Below, one piece after another: positions 54,133-64,000 of a stretch of DNA of 64,000 nt. The stretch comes from Portibacter marinus (GTDB lineage Bacteria > Bacteroidota > Bacteroidia > Chitinophagales > Saprospiraceae). Location: positions 266,001-330,000 of the forward strand of contig NZ_JAJNKB010000003.1 of NCBI RefSeq assembly GCF_021533195.1, given 5' to 3'. A program made the position numbers and the translations under genes. The notes below the pieces were generated by a model. The model had not been told where the DNA came from. It searched no databases and worked only from the letters and a program-made list of their open reading frames with translations. Within the stretch, counting starts at the first letter, position 1; every line of letters begins with the position of its first letter.

Positions 54133-56280
54133 TTAATTACGGCCTAAATAATGTTTGATACCTTCCAGCACTCCATCGGAGATGGCCTTCTCAGCAAAAT
54201 AAACGCCCTTGGCCTTTCTAAGTGGCTCTAATTCAGGACTGTGATTAGAAACCACAATTCCTCGTGCCTTTCCCTTCAACATATCTATATCATTTCCACC
54301 ATTTCCAGCAGTAATAAAATTATCAAAAGACATCTTCCATTTGTGCGCCAGATACTTGATGGCGTTGCCCTTACTTGCTCGAATAGGGAGAAAGTCCAAT
54401 AGTTTGTTATCTGTCAGCAAGACATTCGCTTTTAATTTGTAGTCATCCAGTAATTGATGAATATGAGCAAAATCATCCTTATTGAAGTCATCATCGACGT
54501 AAAAGCTCAATTTAAATCGGGACTGCGCGTCAGGTTCCTGTAACTCGAGCTTGGGAAGAAAACTCATGACCTCTTCAAGTTTTTCTCTTTTCCATTGATA
54601 GGAGATATTTTTATTATATCCGGTATCTTCTACAAATTCCTTAGTATAATAGATTTTGGATCCTGCGGAACAAATTACTATGTCAGGATCAGGCAGATGA
54701 TGTTTTGACATGGCTTCGAGAGTCAGCCGTTTGTTCCTACCTGTCGCTATTCCAAAGGCTACTCTATCTCTGTTGTTGTTGATCCAATCAGTAAATTCTG
54801 TCAACTCATCTCTAGGTGCTTCATCTATAAGTGTACCATCCAGATCACTTATGATGTAAATCTTAGAATGATAAAGTTTTCGACCTATATCTACCTGTAC
54901 CGTGTCATTAATTTTATCAATTTCCTCAAGGTAAGTTTCGGTATGGGCATCCCAGGAATAATATTTGTTGACTCCCTTAATACCGTTAGCGGAGTAGGTT
55001 TCCCAGGTTTTATTATTGGTAATAATCTCTTTTATGGCTTTCGCAATTTCTTTAGGAGAATTGACATTTACTAATTTTCCATTTTCACAGTTGCTTAGAA
55101 TTTCTTTAGGACCACCATAAGGTGAGGCGATGACTGGTAAACCACATGCAGCTGCTTCCACGGTAGTTAGTCCAAAATTCTCACCTGGATTCGCATTCAC
55201 AAATACGCCCTTTTTTCTGGCGGCTATACGGTATATTTCAGGAATTTCAAGCTTCGGATCATTTTTTTTGGGAATAGCCAGTTTGCCATAAAGGTCATAT
55301 TTGTCCATGAGTAAAAGCAATGATGTCAATATACTTTGCTCATCGTCAGGCATCATGCTGATATCCTTCCTTACTCCAGCGAAAATAGCCAGATTTGCAA
55401 TTGATTGTAATTCTTCATCATTGCCAAATGCCTCTACAATGGTTGCAAAATTCTTCCTGGCATCGGGTCTCCCAATAGAAAGAATCAATGGCTTGCTAGA
55501 GTCAAAAAGAAACCTGTCTATTTCCCTATTGATTCGATAAAGCACTTGCTCCTGCTCTATTGATATTTCAAAAGAGGGCATTTCCTGTCGATAAAATGGA
55601 TAGAAAAGATCCTGATTGGTGCCTGGAGGAATGACTTTAAAATTAGCCTCTTCATAGGCATTGTAGTCCTTGTATTGCTCTTCTATTTCATGCTGAGTAC
55701 TTGTTATGACCAGTTCTGCATTTCTTATAGCGGCCTCTTCTGCACGGATACGATTGTTCATATTGTACATCTCCTCGATTTTCTTTTCTGACATTCCTTC
55801 CTCCAGGAGATGCTCTTTCTTTTTTCGACCCAATGAATGTCCGGTACTGATCAATTTAATTTGAAAAAACTTGCTGATTTGAACCGCCACATAACCACCA
55901 TCTGCATAATGTCCATGAACAATATCCGGGATGTCATTTTGTTCATTATTAAAACGGATGGTATTGTCTACAAACTCATCCATATAATTCCAGAGTGTTT
56001 CTTTTTTACGATAAGACTTGCCTCCGCAGGAGATTCTAACTATTCTCGCTTTATCATTAATAACTTCGATGTCTTGTGAATAGTCCGGTGACACTCTCTT
56101 GTCCGTAATTTTTCTGGTAAACAGATCTACTTTTCTAACTTTTTCATTCTTGGAAAGTGCGTCCAGAAGTTCAAGTAAATATTTAACCTGTCCACCTGTA
56201 TCATTGTCTCTGCCTATTTCAGGATTTTCAAACCTAATCAGTCCATGTGGGCTAAACAATTGAATATAAAACTGTTTCAT
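54133..56280 (-). CDS. Two-domain sucrose-phosphate synthase with HAD phosphatase domain
   Basis: 715 aa. N-terminal GT4 domain (1-455): 'LFSPHGLIRFENPEIGRDNDTGGQVKYLLELLDAL', 'DIVHGHYADGGYVA', 'STGHSLGR', 'VIPPGTNQDLFYP', 'LSIGRPDARKN' (271-277) and 'NPGENFGLTTVEAAACGLPVIAS'. These are the sucrose-phosphate synthase pattern. The C-terminal HAD domain (473-715) has 'ISDLDGTLIDE' (479-483), 'AFGIATGRN' and 'NGGNDIDMLKG', so sucrose-6-phosphate could be dephosphorylated by the same chain. The length and order match cyanobacterial SPS. It is divergent from the clan GH-J gene. A mannosyl or other osmolyte synthase is possible but less likely. Confidence 0.88.
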   Translation of the reverse strand: MKQFYIQLFSPHGLIRFENPEIGRDNDTGGQVKYLLELLDALSKNEKVRKVDLFTRKITDKRVSPDYSQDIEVINDKARIVRISCGGKSYRKKETLWNYMDEFVDNTIRFNNEQNDIPDIVHGHYADGGYVAVQISKFFQIKLISTGHSLGRKKKEHLLEEGMSEKKIEEMYNMNNRIRAEEAAIRNAELVITSTQHEIEEQYKDYNAYEEANFKVIPPGTNQDLFYPFYRQEMPSFEISIEQEQVLYRINREIDRFLFDSSKPLILSIGRPDARKNFATIVEAFGNDEELQSIANLAIFAGVRKDISMMPDDEQSILTSLLLLMDKYDLYGKLAIPKKNDPKLEIPEIYRIAARKKGVFVNANPGENFGLTTVEAAACGLPVIASPYGGPKEILSNCENGKLVNVNSPKEIAKAIKEIITNNKTWETYSANGIKGVNKYYSWDAHTETYLEEIDKINDTVQVDIGRKLYHSKIYIISDLDGTLIDEAPRDELTEFTDWINNNRDRVAFGIATGRNKRLTLEAMSKHHLPDPDIVICSAGSKIYYTKEFVEDTGYNKNISYQWKREKLEEVMSFLPKLELQEPDAQSRFKLSFYVDDDFNKDDFAHIHQLLDDYKLKANVLLTDNKLLDFLPIRASKGNAIKYLAHKWKMSFDNFITAGNGGNDIDMLKGKARGIVVSNHSPELEPLRKAKGVYFAEKAISDGVLEGIKHYLGRN

Positions 56281-56334
56281 TTTTTTTTATGTTATTGGGG
56301 TATATATCAATAATTATGTATTCAAAAATGATAT

Positions 56335-56357
56335 AAGCGGTAGTTTTGTGACCGCTT
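56335..56357 (+). promoter_or_regulatory. Palindrome overlapping probable promoter of the GH-J gene
   Basis: AAGCGGT and ACCGCTT, a perfect 7-bp inverted repeat with a 9-nt spacer, contain TAGTTTTG (56341-56348), which fits the Bacteroidota TAnnTTTG -7 box, about 30 nt before the ATG at 56379. A protein bound here would block RNA polymerase. It lies between the divergent synthase and hydrolase genes. Binding is inferred. Confidence 0.5.
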
Positions 56358-56378
56358 GTATTATCTAAAGAGTAAAAT

Positions 56379-57854
56379 ATGTATTCAGGTTCGGGATTTA
56401 GTGATTGGGAAATCGGAGATGTAGATGTATTTATACATGAAGGTAAATATCATTTGTTTCATCTGATTATTCCAAATCATGATTACATAGCGCATGCAAT
56501 TTCAGACGACGGTGTACATTGGACACGCGTACGAAATGCCTTGTTTGTAGGACATCCGGGAGAATGGGACGATGATATGTTGTGGACCATGCATGTTTCA
56601 AAACATGGCGAGAAATTTCGGATGTATTATACAGGATTACAAAGAAGAGACAAGGGAATTATACAAAAAATAGGGGTAGCTGAGTCCGATGATTTAATGA
56701 CATGGGAAAAAAAACAACCTCTTAACTTCCCTCTAAGTTCAGAACAGCCACATTATGAAGATGTAAATAATAATCCAAGAAAATGGCTCAGCTTCAGAGA
56801 TCCCTTTTTTTATCACTATAGAGGAGATGACTATTTGCTGATTTGCGCACGCAGCAGCTTTGGACCCACTTCCAGAAGAGGTTGTGTTGCTTTAATGAAA
56901 TTGGTGGATGATAAGTGGGAAATGCGTTCTCCCATTTTGTATCCCATGGTTTATGACGATGTGGAATGCCCATGCGTATTCGTGATCAATGACACATCCT
57001 ATCTTATTGGTTCTATTCGCGAAGATATAAAAGTGAGGTACTGGTATTCTGAAAGATTTAGAGGAGAGTATCATAATTTTCGATCTGATTTACTACTACC
57101 TCAAGGAAATTACGCTGCCAGAGTTGTGCAGGACGGTGAACATCACTTATTATATAACTTTTTCTTCAAAGGTGGAAACGTCAATGAACATAGAGTACTT
57201 CCTCCACCAAAGGAACTTGATGCTGACACTGAGGGGCGATTGTTCCTAAAGAGTTTCTACCGTTGGAATTTAATGGTACAAAAAGAGGTCGATCAGAGTG
57301 AGCTACCTCTGTTAGAAGCCATATTGTCTAACCCGACAGCAAAGTGCGACATAGGAATTAATAGTTTCATTTTGGGAGCTAGAAGTGGATATGAAATCTT
57401 CACTTTTAAAAGACTTACACACTGTTTTATTTGGGAAGGAACCATCAATGTCGTGGGAATGGGGAAATTTGGATTAGTTAGTGATATGGATCTTCAGGGA
57501 AATGGATACTATTATTCATTTGACATTTCTAATGGATTGGTTCAGATCAGAGCATGGGGTTTCAATGAACAGAATGTCATGCAAAACTTCATTTTCAATA
57601 ATATACAGTCAAACATCTTTAAACTCAAAGATCCTAAGATCTTAAATTTTCAATTGATCCGATATGGTAACTATATTGAGTTGTCGATAGACGGTCAGGT
57701 AAAATTGACCTTAATTGACTACACTTATGATGGGGACAGGATCGGCTGGTATTCAGCCTCTTCAGAACTGGTTATTACAAATTCAGTTTTCAAATTCTTA
57801 CCTGATGCAAGTTCTGAGTATGCAAGCCAGGAATCTGAAGAAGAAAAACATTAA
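56379..57854 (+). CDS. Clan GH-J (GH32-like) glycoside hydrolase, cytoplasmic
   Basis: 491 aa. Five-bladed propeller: 'IGDVDVFIHEGKYHLFH' with the likely nucleophile Asp at 14 or 16, in place of the classical W-M-N-D-P-N block; 'SFRDPFFY' (RDP, 140-142, transition-state stabiliser); and 'VECPCVF' (ECP, 196-198, acid/base). A C-terminal beta-sandwich ('FIWEGTINVVGMGKFGLVSDMDLQGNGYYYSFDISNGL...FQLIRYGNYIELSIDGQV') follows. There is no signal peptide. Divergent from sucrose-phosphate synthase, it probably cleaves sucrose or a fructoside inside the cell; a GH43- or GH68-type activity is possible. Confidence 0.78.
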   Translation: MYSGSGFSDWEIGDVDVFIHEGKYHLFHLIIPNHDYIAHAISDDGVHWTRVRNALFVGHPGEWDDDMLWTMHVSKHGEKFRMYYTGLQRRDKGIIQKIGVAESDDLMTWEKKQPLNFPLSSEQPHYEDVNNNPRKWLSFRDPFFYHYRGDDYLLICARSSFGPTSRRGCVALMKLVDDKWEMRSPILYPMVYDDVECPCVFVINDTSYLIGSIREDIKVRYWYSERFRGEYHNFRSDLLLPQGNYAARVVQDGEHHLLYNFFFKGGNVNEHRVLPPPKELDADTEGRLFLKSFYRWNLMVQKEVDQSELPLLEAILSNPTAKCDIGINSFILGARSGYEIFTFKRLTHCFIWEGTINVVGMGKFGLVSDMDLQGNGYYYSFDISNGLVQIRAWGFNEQNVMQNFIFNNIQSNIFKLKDPKILNFQLIRYGNYIELSIDGQVKLTLIDYTYDGDRIGWYSASSELVITNSVFKFLPDASSEYASQESEEEKH

Positions 57855-57866
57855 ATAATCAAAGTC

Positions 57867-58277
57867 ATGAGAAAAACCAAAAGTCCAAAATCATTATGGA
57901 ATTCTACACCCTATGGTTTCTCGCAAGTGGCATATGCGGAGTCAGGTCAATGTGTTTTTATTTCCGGACAAGTTGCCTGGGATAAAGACCAAAGTATTGT
58001 TGGACGAAATGATATCGCTTTGCAAGCGCGTAAATGTTTAGAAAATCTAGAAAATGCAATAAATTCGGTTGGTGGCAATCTGGATAATATTATGATGCTC
58101 CGAATTTATATCGTATCCTATAAGCCTGAACACGGTAAAATAATTTCATCATTATTGAATAAATTTTTCGGTGAAGAGAATCAGCCCGCAAGTACGTGGA
58201 TCAACGTACAAGGGCTAGCAAGTGATGATTTTCTAATTGAAATCGAAGCTCAAGCTATTATTAGAGAGTCTATCTAA
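57867..58277 (+). CDS. RidA-family enamine/imine deaminase-like protein
   Basis: 136 aa. 'YGFSQVAYAESGQCVFISGQVAWDKD', 'QARKCLENLENAINSVGGNLDNIMMLRIYIVSY' and 'PASTWINVQGLASDDFLIEIEAQAI' are typical RidA/YjgF segments. The usual catalytic Arg region is 'MLRIYIVSY'. It lies 12 bp after the GH-J gene, so they share a transcript. RidA hydrolyses reactive enamines from amino-acid metabolism; the link to sugar metabolism here is unclear. Confidence 0.86.
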   Translation: MRKTKSPKSLWNSTPYGFSQVAYAESGQCVFISGQVAWDKDQSIVGRNDIALQARKCLENLENAINSVGGNLDNIMMLRIYIVSYKPEHGKIISSLLNKFFGEENQPASTWINVQGLASDDFLIEIEAQAIIRESI

Positions 58278-58450
58278 ACTCCTTTCACAAATACACCCAC
58301 TACAAGAATAATATAACCTATCAGTAACAACCAGTCACCGTTATCAGCAATGGCAGGACTCACAGTAGCACCAAGCAATGCAATTAAAACGAGTACTAAG
58401 CTTATGACAACGGTTATCATTTTCGGAGCTTGTGTTTTTAAGGAACTCAT
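58274..58450 (-). CDS. Small two-span membrane protein (58 aa)
   Basis: ATG at 58450, TAG at 58274-58276. Two hydrophobic segments ('MITVVISLVLVLIALLGATV' and 'WLLLIGYIILVVGVFV') flank a short polar loop (SPAIADNG). The stop overlaps the convergent RidA stop by 4 bp. No family was recognised, but the regular helix-loop-helix composition makes it credible. Confidence 0.55.
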   Translation of the reverse strand: MSSLKTQAPKMITVVISLVLVLIALLGATVSPAIADNGDWLLLIGYIILVVGVFVKGV

Positions 58451-58780
58451 AATCTTTGGTTTTCAAAATAAATGACATTCGGTTTACTATTAAGTTGATA
58501 CCTCTTATTAAGTCTAGATGTTCGTCTGTAAAATCTTTTAAATGGATTCTATTAGATGAATACCACAGAGCTGGAGTACATCCTTGTCCGTGGTCTTAAG
58601 CAAGCAAAATTAGTATGCAATAGGCTAGCTGCATTCACTATTATTTACAAGCATAATAAGTAGTACAAAATTTAAAAAGATAAGTGAAAACCTTTCGTGG
58701 ACATTAATATCAATTTGCAGTTGTACAACAGCATTAGGTTTCTAATGCACTTAGTTACTAAAAAACTTCAAATTAATCTC
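58451..58780. other. 330-bp intergenic region, no gene supported
   Basis: Region between the small membrane protein and the broken outer-membrane receptor gene. Short open stretches exist (for example 36 codons from 58555) but none has a family match or ribosome-binding site. It should hold the receptor gene's promoter; no clear TAnnTTTG box was picked out. Confidence 0.5.
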
Positions 58781-61197
58781 ATGAGAATTTCAATTTTTGC
58801 GTACTTACTTTTAAACAAAAAGGTTTTAGCATATCTATATTTGCTTATTGTATTTATGCAAGTACTTAATGGTCAAAAGCAATTCACTGGTAGCGTGATA
58901 GACCAGCAAGGAGAATCCGTTCCTTATGCCAATGTGATATTGAAAGACGCTACTGATTCTTCATATGTTAAAGGAATTTCAGCAGACTCAATTGGCTTTT
59001 TTAAATGTTTTCTTGAGAATGGTTCTCTTCATTTCATAGAAGTTTCTGCCATTGGCTTTGAAAATAAGACTATAGCACTTATTGAAACACAAAACCATTA
59101 CGAGATCAAACTCGATCAGGCTTATTACGGAATGGATGAGATTAAGATACAAGCTCGTAGATCTTTATATGAATTAAAGGAAGATCGGCTGGTATTTAAT
59201 GTGGGAAGTATACCTACTTTCGGAGGTGATAATGCACTCCAAGTCTTGCAGAAATCCCCAGGTGTACAAGTTAACGAGAACGGTGGCACCATTGGGCTAA
59301 ACAATAAAGGACAAGTCTTGATGATGATTAATGATAGAATCGTCAGAATTCCTATGAATTTGCTTATTGCCCAATTGCGAAGCATTCCTGCCGAAAACAT
59401 TGAAAGGATAGAGATAATACATCAACCTCCACCTAAATATGATGCAGATAACGCATCTGGAATCATTCATATTGTTTAGAGAAAAACGACATTCAAGGAT
59501 TTAATGGAAATTTTAGCTTGATGGCTGGATATGGATTTCGAGAAAAGATCATGCCCTCACTTTCCATCAATTACCGTAAAAGAAGATTCAATCTATTCGG
59601 TAATATCTCAGCATCATATGACAATTTTGCTGAGTTTCAAGTAGATCATTTCAGATCCTATGATTATGAGGGAATAGATTACTTTTTCACCAACTATTTT
59701 ACCTTTAAAAATGGCATTCATCGAGGAGGAAATGCCAACATTGGCTTTGATTATGAAATCAGCGACAAGACTTTTCTGGGCGTAGAGATTGGATTAAATA
59801 TAAATGAAATGAGTACCGAAAACGCACTATCAGAATCTGAGTTTTATGAAAATAGAATGCTGGTTGATAATTATGAAAATCTGTTAAATAACTCTACCTC
59901 CAATAACCTAACTAATTACAATACCAATCTTAATCATAGCTTTAAAAATGGAAGCATTCTTACTGCTGATTTTAGTCATGCAAATTACAAGGCGATCAAT
60001 AGTGGAGCATTACTGACATCTAAAGGCAATCCATTTCAGGATAATGGAAGGAAATCAAGATTTATTATTACAACTGCTCAAATAGACTATTCGCATCAAT
60101 TTAATCACTTGTCAAAAATAGAAATCGGTACAAAAGTAACACTCAATAATTTCAACAGCGTTGTCAGTTTCTCTGACTTAATCAACAATGAGTGGGTCGA
60201 ACGACCGGCTTTCAGAAGGGAGGATGAAATATATGAGAGTGTAATTGCTGCTTATGCCAGCTATTACCACAAATTTAGTGATCAATGGACCTTAGATGCA
60301 GGATTTCGATTTGAACAGTACTCATTTGATCTGGATGCCATTAGAAGTGCTGAAAACTTAGAAATTTCACTTAACAATCCCTTCCCTATTCTTCGAATAA
60401 ATTATGAGATTGACTCTATTCAGTCTCTTAATCTGACTTTGAATCGTCGGTCCAACCGTCCTACTTTCTCACAATTGGCAGCATTTCAAATTGTTTTTGA
60501 CCCTACACTGTTGGTCGAATCAAATAATCAATTACGACCGGCGTTCACTAATTCTGCTCGCCTTTCTTACCGACTTAAAAACTTACTATTTAGTGTTGAG
60601 GGTAATGATACCAGAAATTATATAGGGTATGACAATACTGTGATAAAGTCAGAAAGAAGGCTGACTTCTACTCCTATCAATCTTGACAAAGTACAATCTA
60701 TAATCGGTAGTATTAGTTTCATAATGTATTTTACCAGGTGGCTGGAGGCAAACACTACTTATACTGGTGGATACTATACTATTTTCGATAAAAGCAATAG
60801 ACCCATTCCTTTTAAAAAGGATATTTTCACACATAATATTCAATTAACGACTACCGCTGATCTAGGAAAAGGCATGACTTCCACTTTTACATTCAATTAT
60901 CAGACTCCCGCTATAGCAGGGGATCAGATATATCAAACCTATCCTAGTATTGCGTTTGGTTTGAGTAAAAAATTCGGTTCTAGTTCTTTGATTTTCAATT
61001 TGCAGGATGTATTGAATGCTGCTGCAACGATAGACTGGGAGTACAATCAGGAGACATTGGGAATTAGAACCTAGGGAACGACAATGTGGTCGGAAAGAAC
61101 TTTTCGAATAACCTATAGAAGATCTTTTGGTGATAATAAATTAAAAGGTAAACGCGAAAGGAAAAGCAGTTTAGATGAAGAGCGTGGTAGAATGTAG
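58781..61197 (+). pseudogene. Outer-membrane receptor/beta-barrel family gene with frameshift and in-frame stop
   Basis: About 804 codons in three pieces. Piece 1 (58781-59479): signal peptide, carboxypeptidase-regulatory-like domain ('FTGSVIDQQGESVPYANVILKDATDSSYVKGI'), plug-like domain with 'GGDNALQVLQKSPGVQVNENG'. At 59474-59479 one T appears lost (GTTTAG for GTTTTAG), giving a stop; adding it restores 'VLEKNDIQGFNGNFSLMAGYGF'. Piece 2 (to 61074): the barrel. A TAG at 61072-61074 interrupts it; the frame then continues 'GTTMWSERTFRITYRRSF...ERGRM' to 61197, a typical family end. Two lesions argue for a pseudogene, though sequencing error at the T-run is possible. Confidence 0.8.
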
Positions 61198-61310
61198 TAA
61201 TAAAAATGCTTGTCAATTAAACTTTAGAGAAGCAAAATTATATCATACATTCACATGGGCATTTGAGGTGATTGATATTCTTGACAATAAACTAGATCTT
61301 TAGTATAGAC

Positions 61311-61349
61311 AAAAAAAAAAGCTCGGATGAAATAAATCATTCGAGCTTT
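61311..61349 (-). terminator. Strong Rho-independent terminator of the rRNA operon
   Basis: On the minus strand a stem of up to 13 bp (AAAGCTCGAATGA with TCATCCGAGCTTT, one mismatch) with loop TTTATT, followed by a long T run. It begins about 12 nt past the 5S 3' end and ends the rRNA transcript. Confidence 0.85.
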
Positions 61350-61360
61350 AATAAAAAAAA

Positions 61361-61468
61361 GGCAACGACCTACTCTCCCACGATTTAACGTAGTACCATC
61401 AGCGCTGAAGGTCTTAACTACTCTGTTCGGAATGGTAAGAGGTGCACACCTTCGCTATAATCACCTAA
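61361..61468 (-). rRNA. rrf: 5S ribosomal RNA
   Basis: Reverse-strand sequence contains CCATTCCGAACAGAGTAGTT and GTGGGAGAGTAGGTCG and has the typical Bacteroidota 5S length. The terminal helix is GGTGATTATAGCG with its partner. Ends are accurate to a few bases. Confidence 0.93.
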
Positions 61469-61480
61469 GTTCTTTCATCG

Positions 61481-61546
61481 ATCGCCGTAGCGTTAGCGTA
61501 GGCGATGATAATTTCTTTATTTATCACCACAATTTAAAAGGTGATA
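61481..61546 (-). other. Hairpins in the 23S-5S spacer
   Basis: Two inverted repeats: ATCGCC/GGCGAT (61481-61486 and 61501-61506) around a GTAGCGTTAGCGTA loop, and TATCACC/GGTGATA (61522-61528 and 61540-61546). Such stems are candidate RNase processing sites in the rRNA precursor. Confidence 0.4.
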
Positions 61547-61620
61547 TGATTTTTGAGATAAAAAAAACAGATGGAAAGAACAGCGTTACACTGTAGTTAT
61601 ACAAGTAAAATAAAAAAAAG

Positions 61621-64000
<2,380 letters not shown>

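Noticed and set aside
59474..59479. Programmed -1 frameshift in the receptor gene
   Set aside because: The sequence A-TTG-TTT-AGA is not a canonical slippery heptamer, and a second in-frame stop exists downstream, so simple mutation is the better explanation.
61175..61303. 42-codon frame after the receptor pseudogene
   Set aside because: It overlaps the tail of the receptor in another frame and has no recognisable start region or homologue.

Overview
The window reads as chromosomal DNA of a Bacteroidota bacterium, probably a marine or salt-tolerant member near the Saprospiria (the lineage is an inference). The evidence is two secreted proteins ending in the CHU_C/gliding-motility type C-terminal domain used by type IX secretion, SprB-like repeats, an outer-membrane beta-barrel gene with a carboxypeptidase-regulatory-like N-terminus, small 'GFR-x-x-KWGT' secreted proteins, a TAnnTTTG-like promoter element, weak Shine-Dalgarno sites and several TTG starts. 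The right end is an rRNA operon on the minus strand: 5S plus about 2.4 kb of 23S, cut by the window edge.

Layout. 1-3.6 kb: 5'-part of a radical-SAM DNA-repair-linked gene with a perfect hairpin just before its start, a Tat-exported Gfo/Idh/MocA oxidoreductase, a small conserved protein and a secreted amidohydrolase. 3.6-9.2 kb: a tightly packed export operon (TolC, hotdog thioesterase, HlyD adaptor, ABC exporter with a degenerate ATPase site), divergent from a TetR regulator, with a 20-bp palindrome in the shared promoter region. 9.3-14.3 kb: lipoprotein, small membrane protein, nucleoside deaminase, GH3 glycosidase and a three-gene run built around repeated SAP/Rho-N-like modules. 14.3-24.8 kb: a glycan assembly and modification region (two GT4, one GT2, flippase, YfhO-type membrane protein, sulfotransferase, alkaline-phosphatase-superfamily protein, aldo-keto reductase).

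24.8-41.5 kb: mostly housekeeping and single genes: flavodoxin-type reductase, DHFR-like reductase, metallo-beta-lactamase fold hydrolase, phosphatidylserine decarboxylase, a decayed Fic gene beside a GC-rich repeat, MnmE, Ldh-type dehydrogenase, a ModF/PhrA-like twin ATPase, an RlmI-type methyltransferase, a GH16 glucanase and a nucleoid-associated NdpA/YejK-type protein. 41.5-47.4 kb: two paralogous giant secreted CHU_C proteins flanking a translationally coupled LptC. 47.5-54.1 kb: RsmI, an ABC-2 export pair, a Kbp/YgaU-like LysM protein, a pair of bacterial-PH-domain membrane proteins and an AhpD-like protein. 54.1-58.5 kb: a two-domain sucrose-phosphate synthase/phosphatase divergent from a clan GH-J (GH32-like) hydrolase and a RidA protein, with a palindrome over the probable promoter. 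58.5-61.2 kb: an outer-membrane receptor gene broken by a frameshift and an in-frame stop, just before the rRNA genes.

Functional themes are envelope building and export (TolC/HlyD/ABC, LptC, glycan assembly, Psd), carbohydrate use (GH3, GH16, GH-J) and probable osmolyte metabolism (sucrose). Convergent genes repeatedly abut or overlap at their stops, so the genome is compact. No CRISPR array, intact insertion sequence, prophage or tRNA gene was seen. The most unusual items are enzymes that keep their family fold but have lost textbook catalytic residues (ABC ATPase, alkaline-phosphatase-superfamily protein, Fic remnant) and the sucrose turnover locus.
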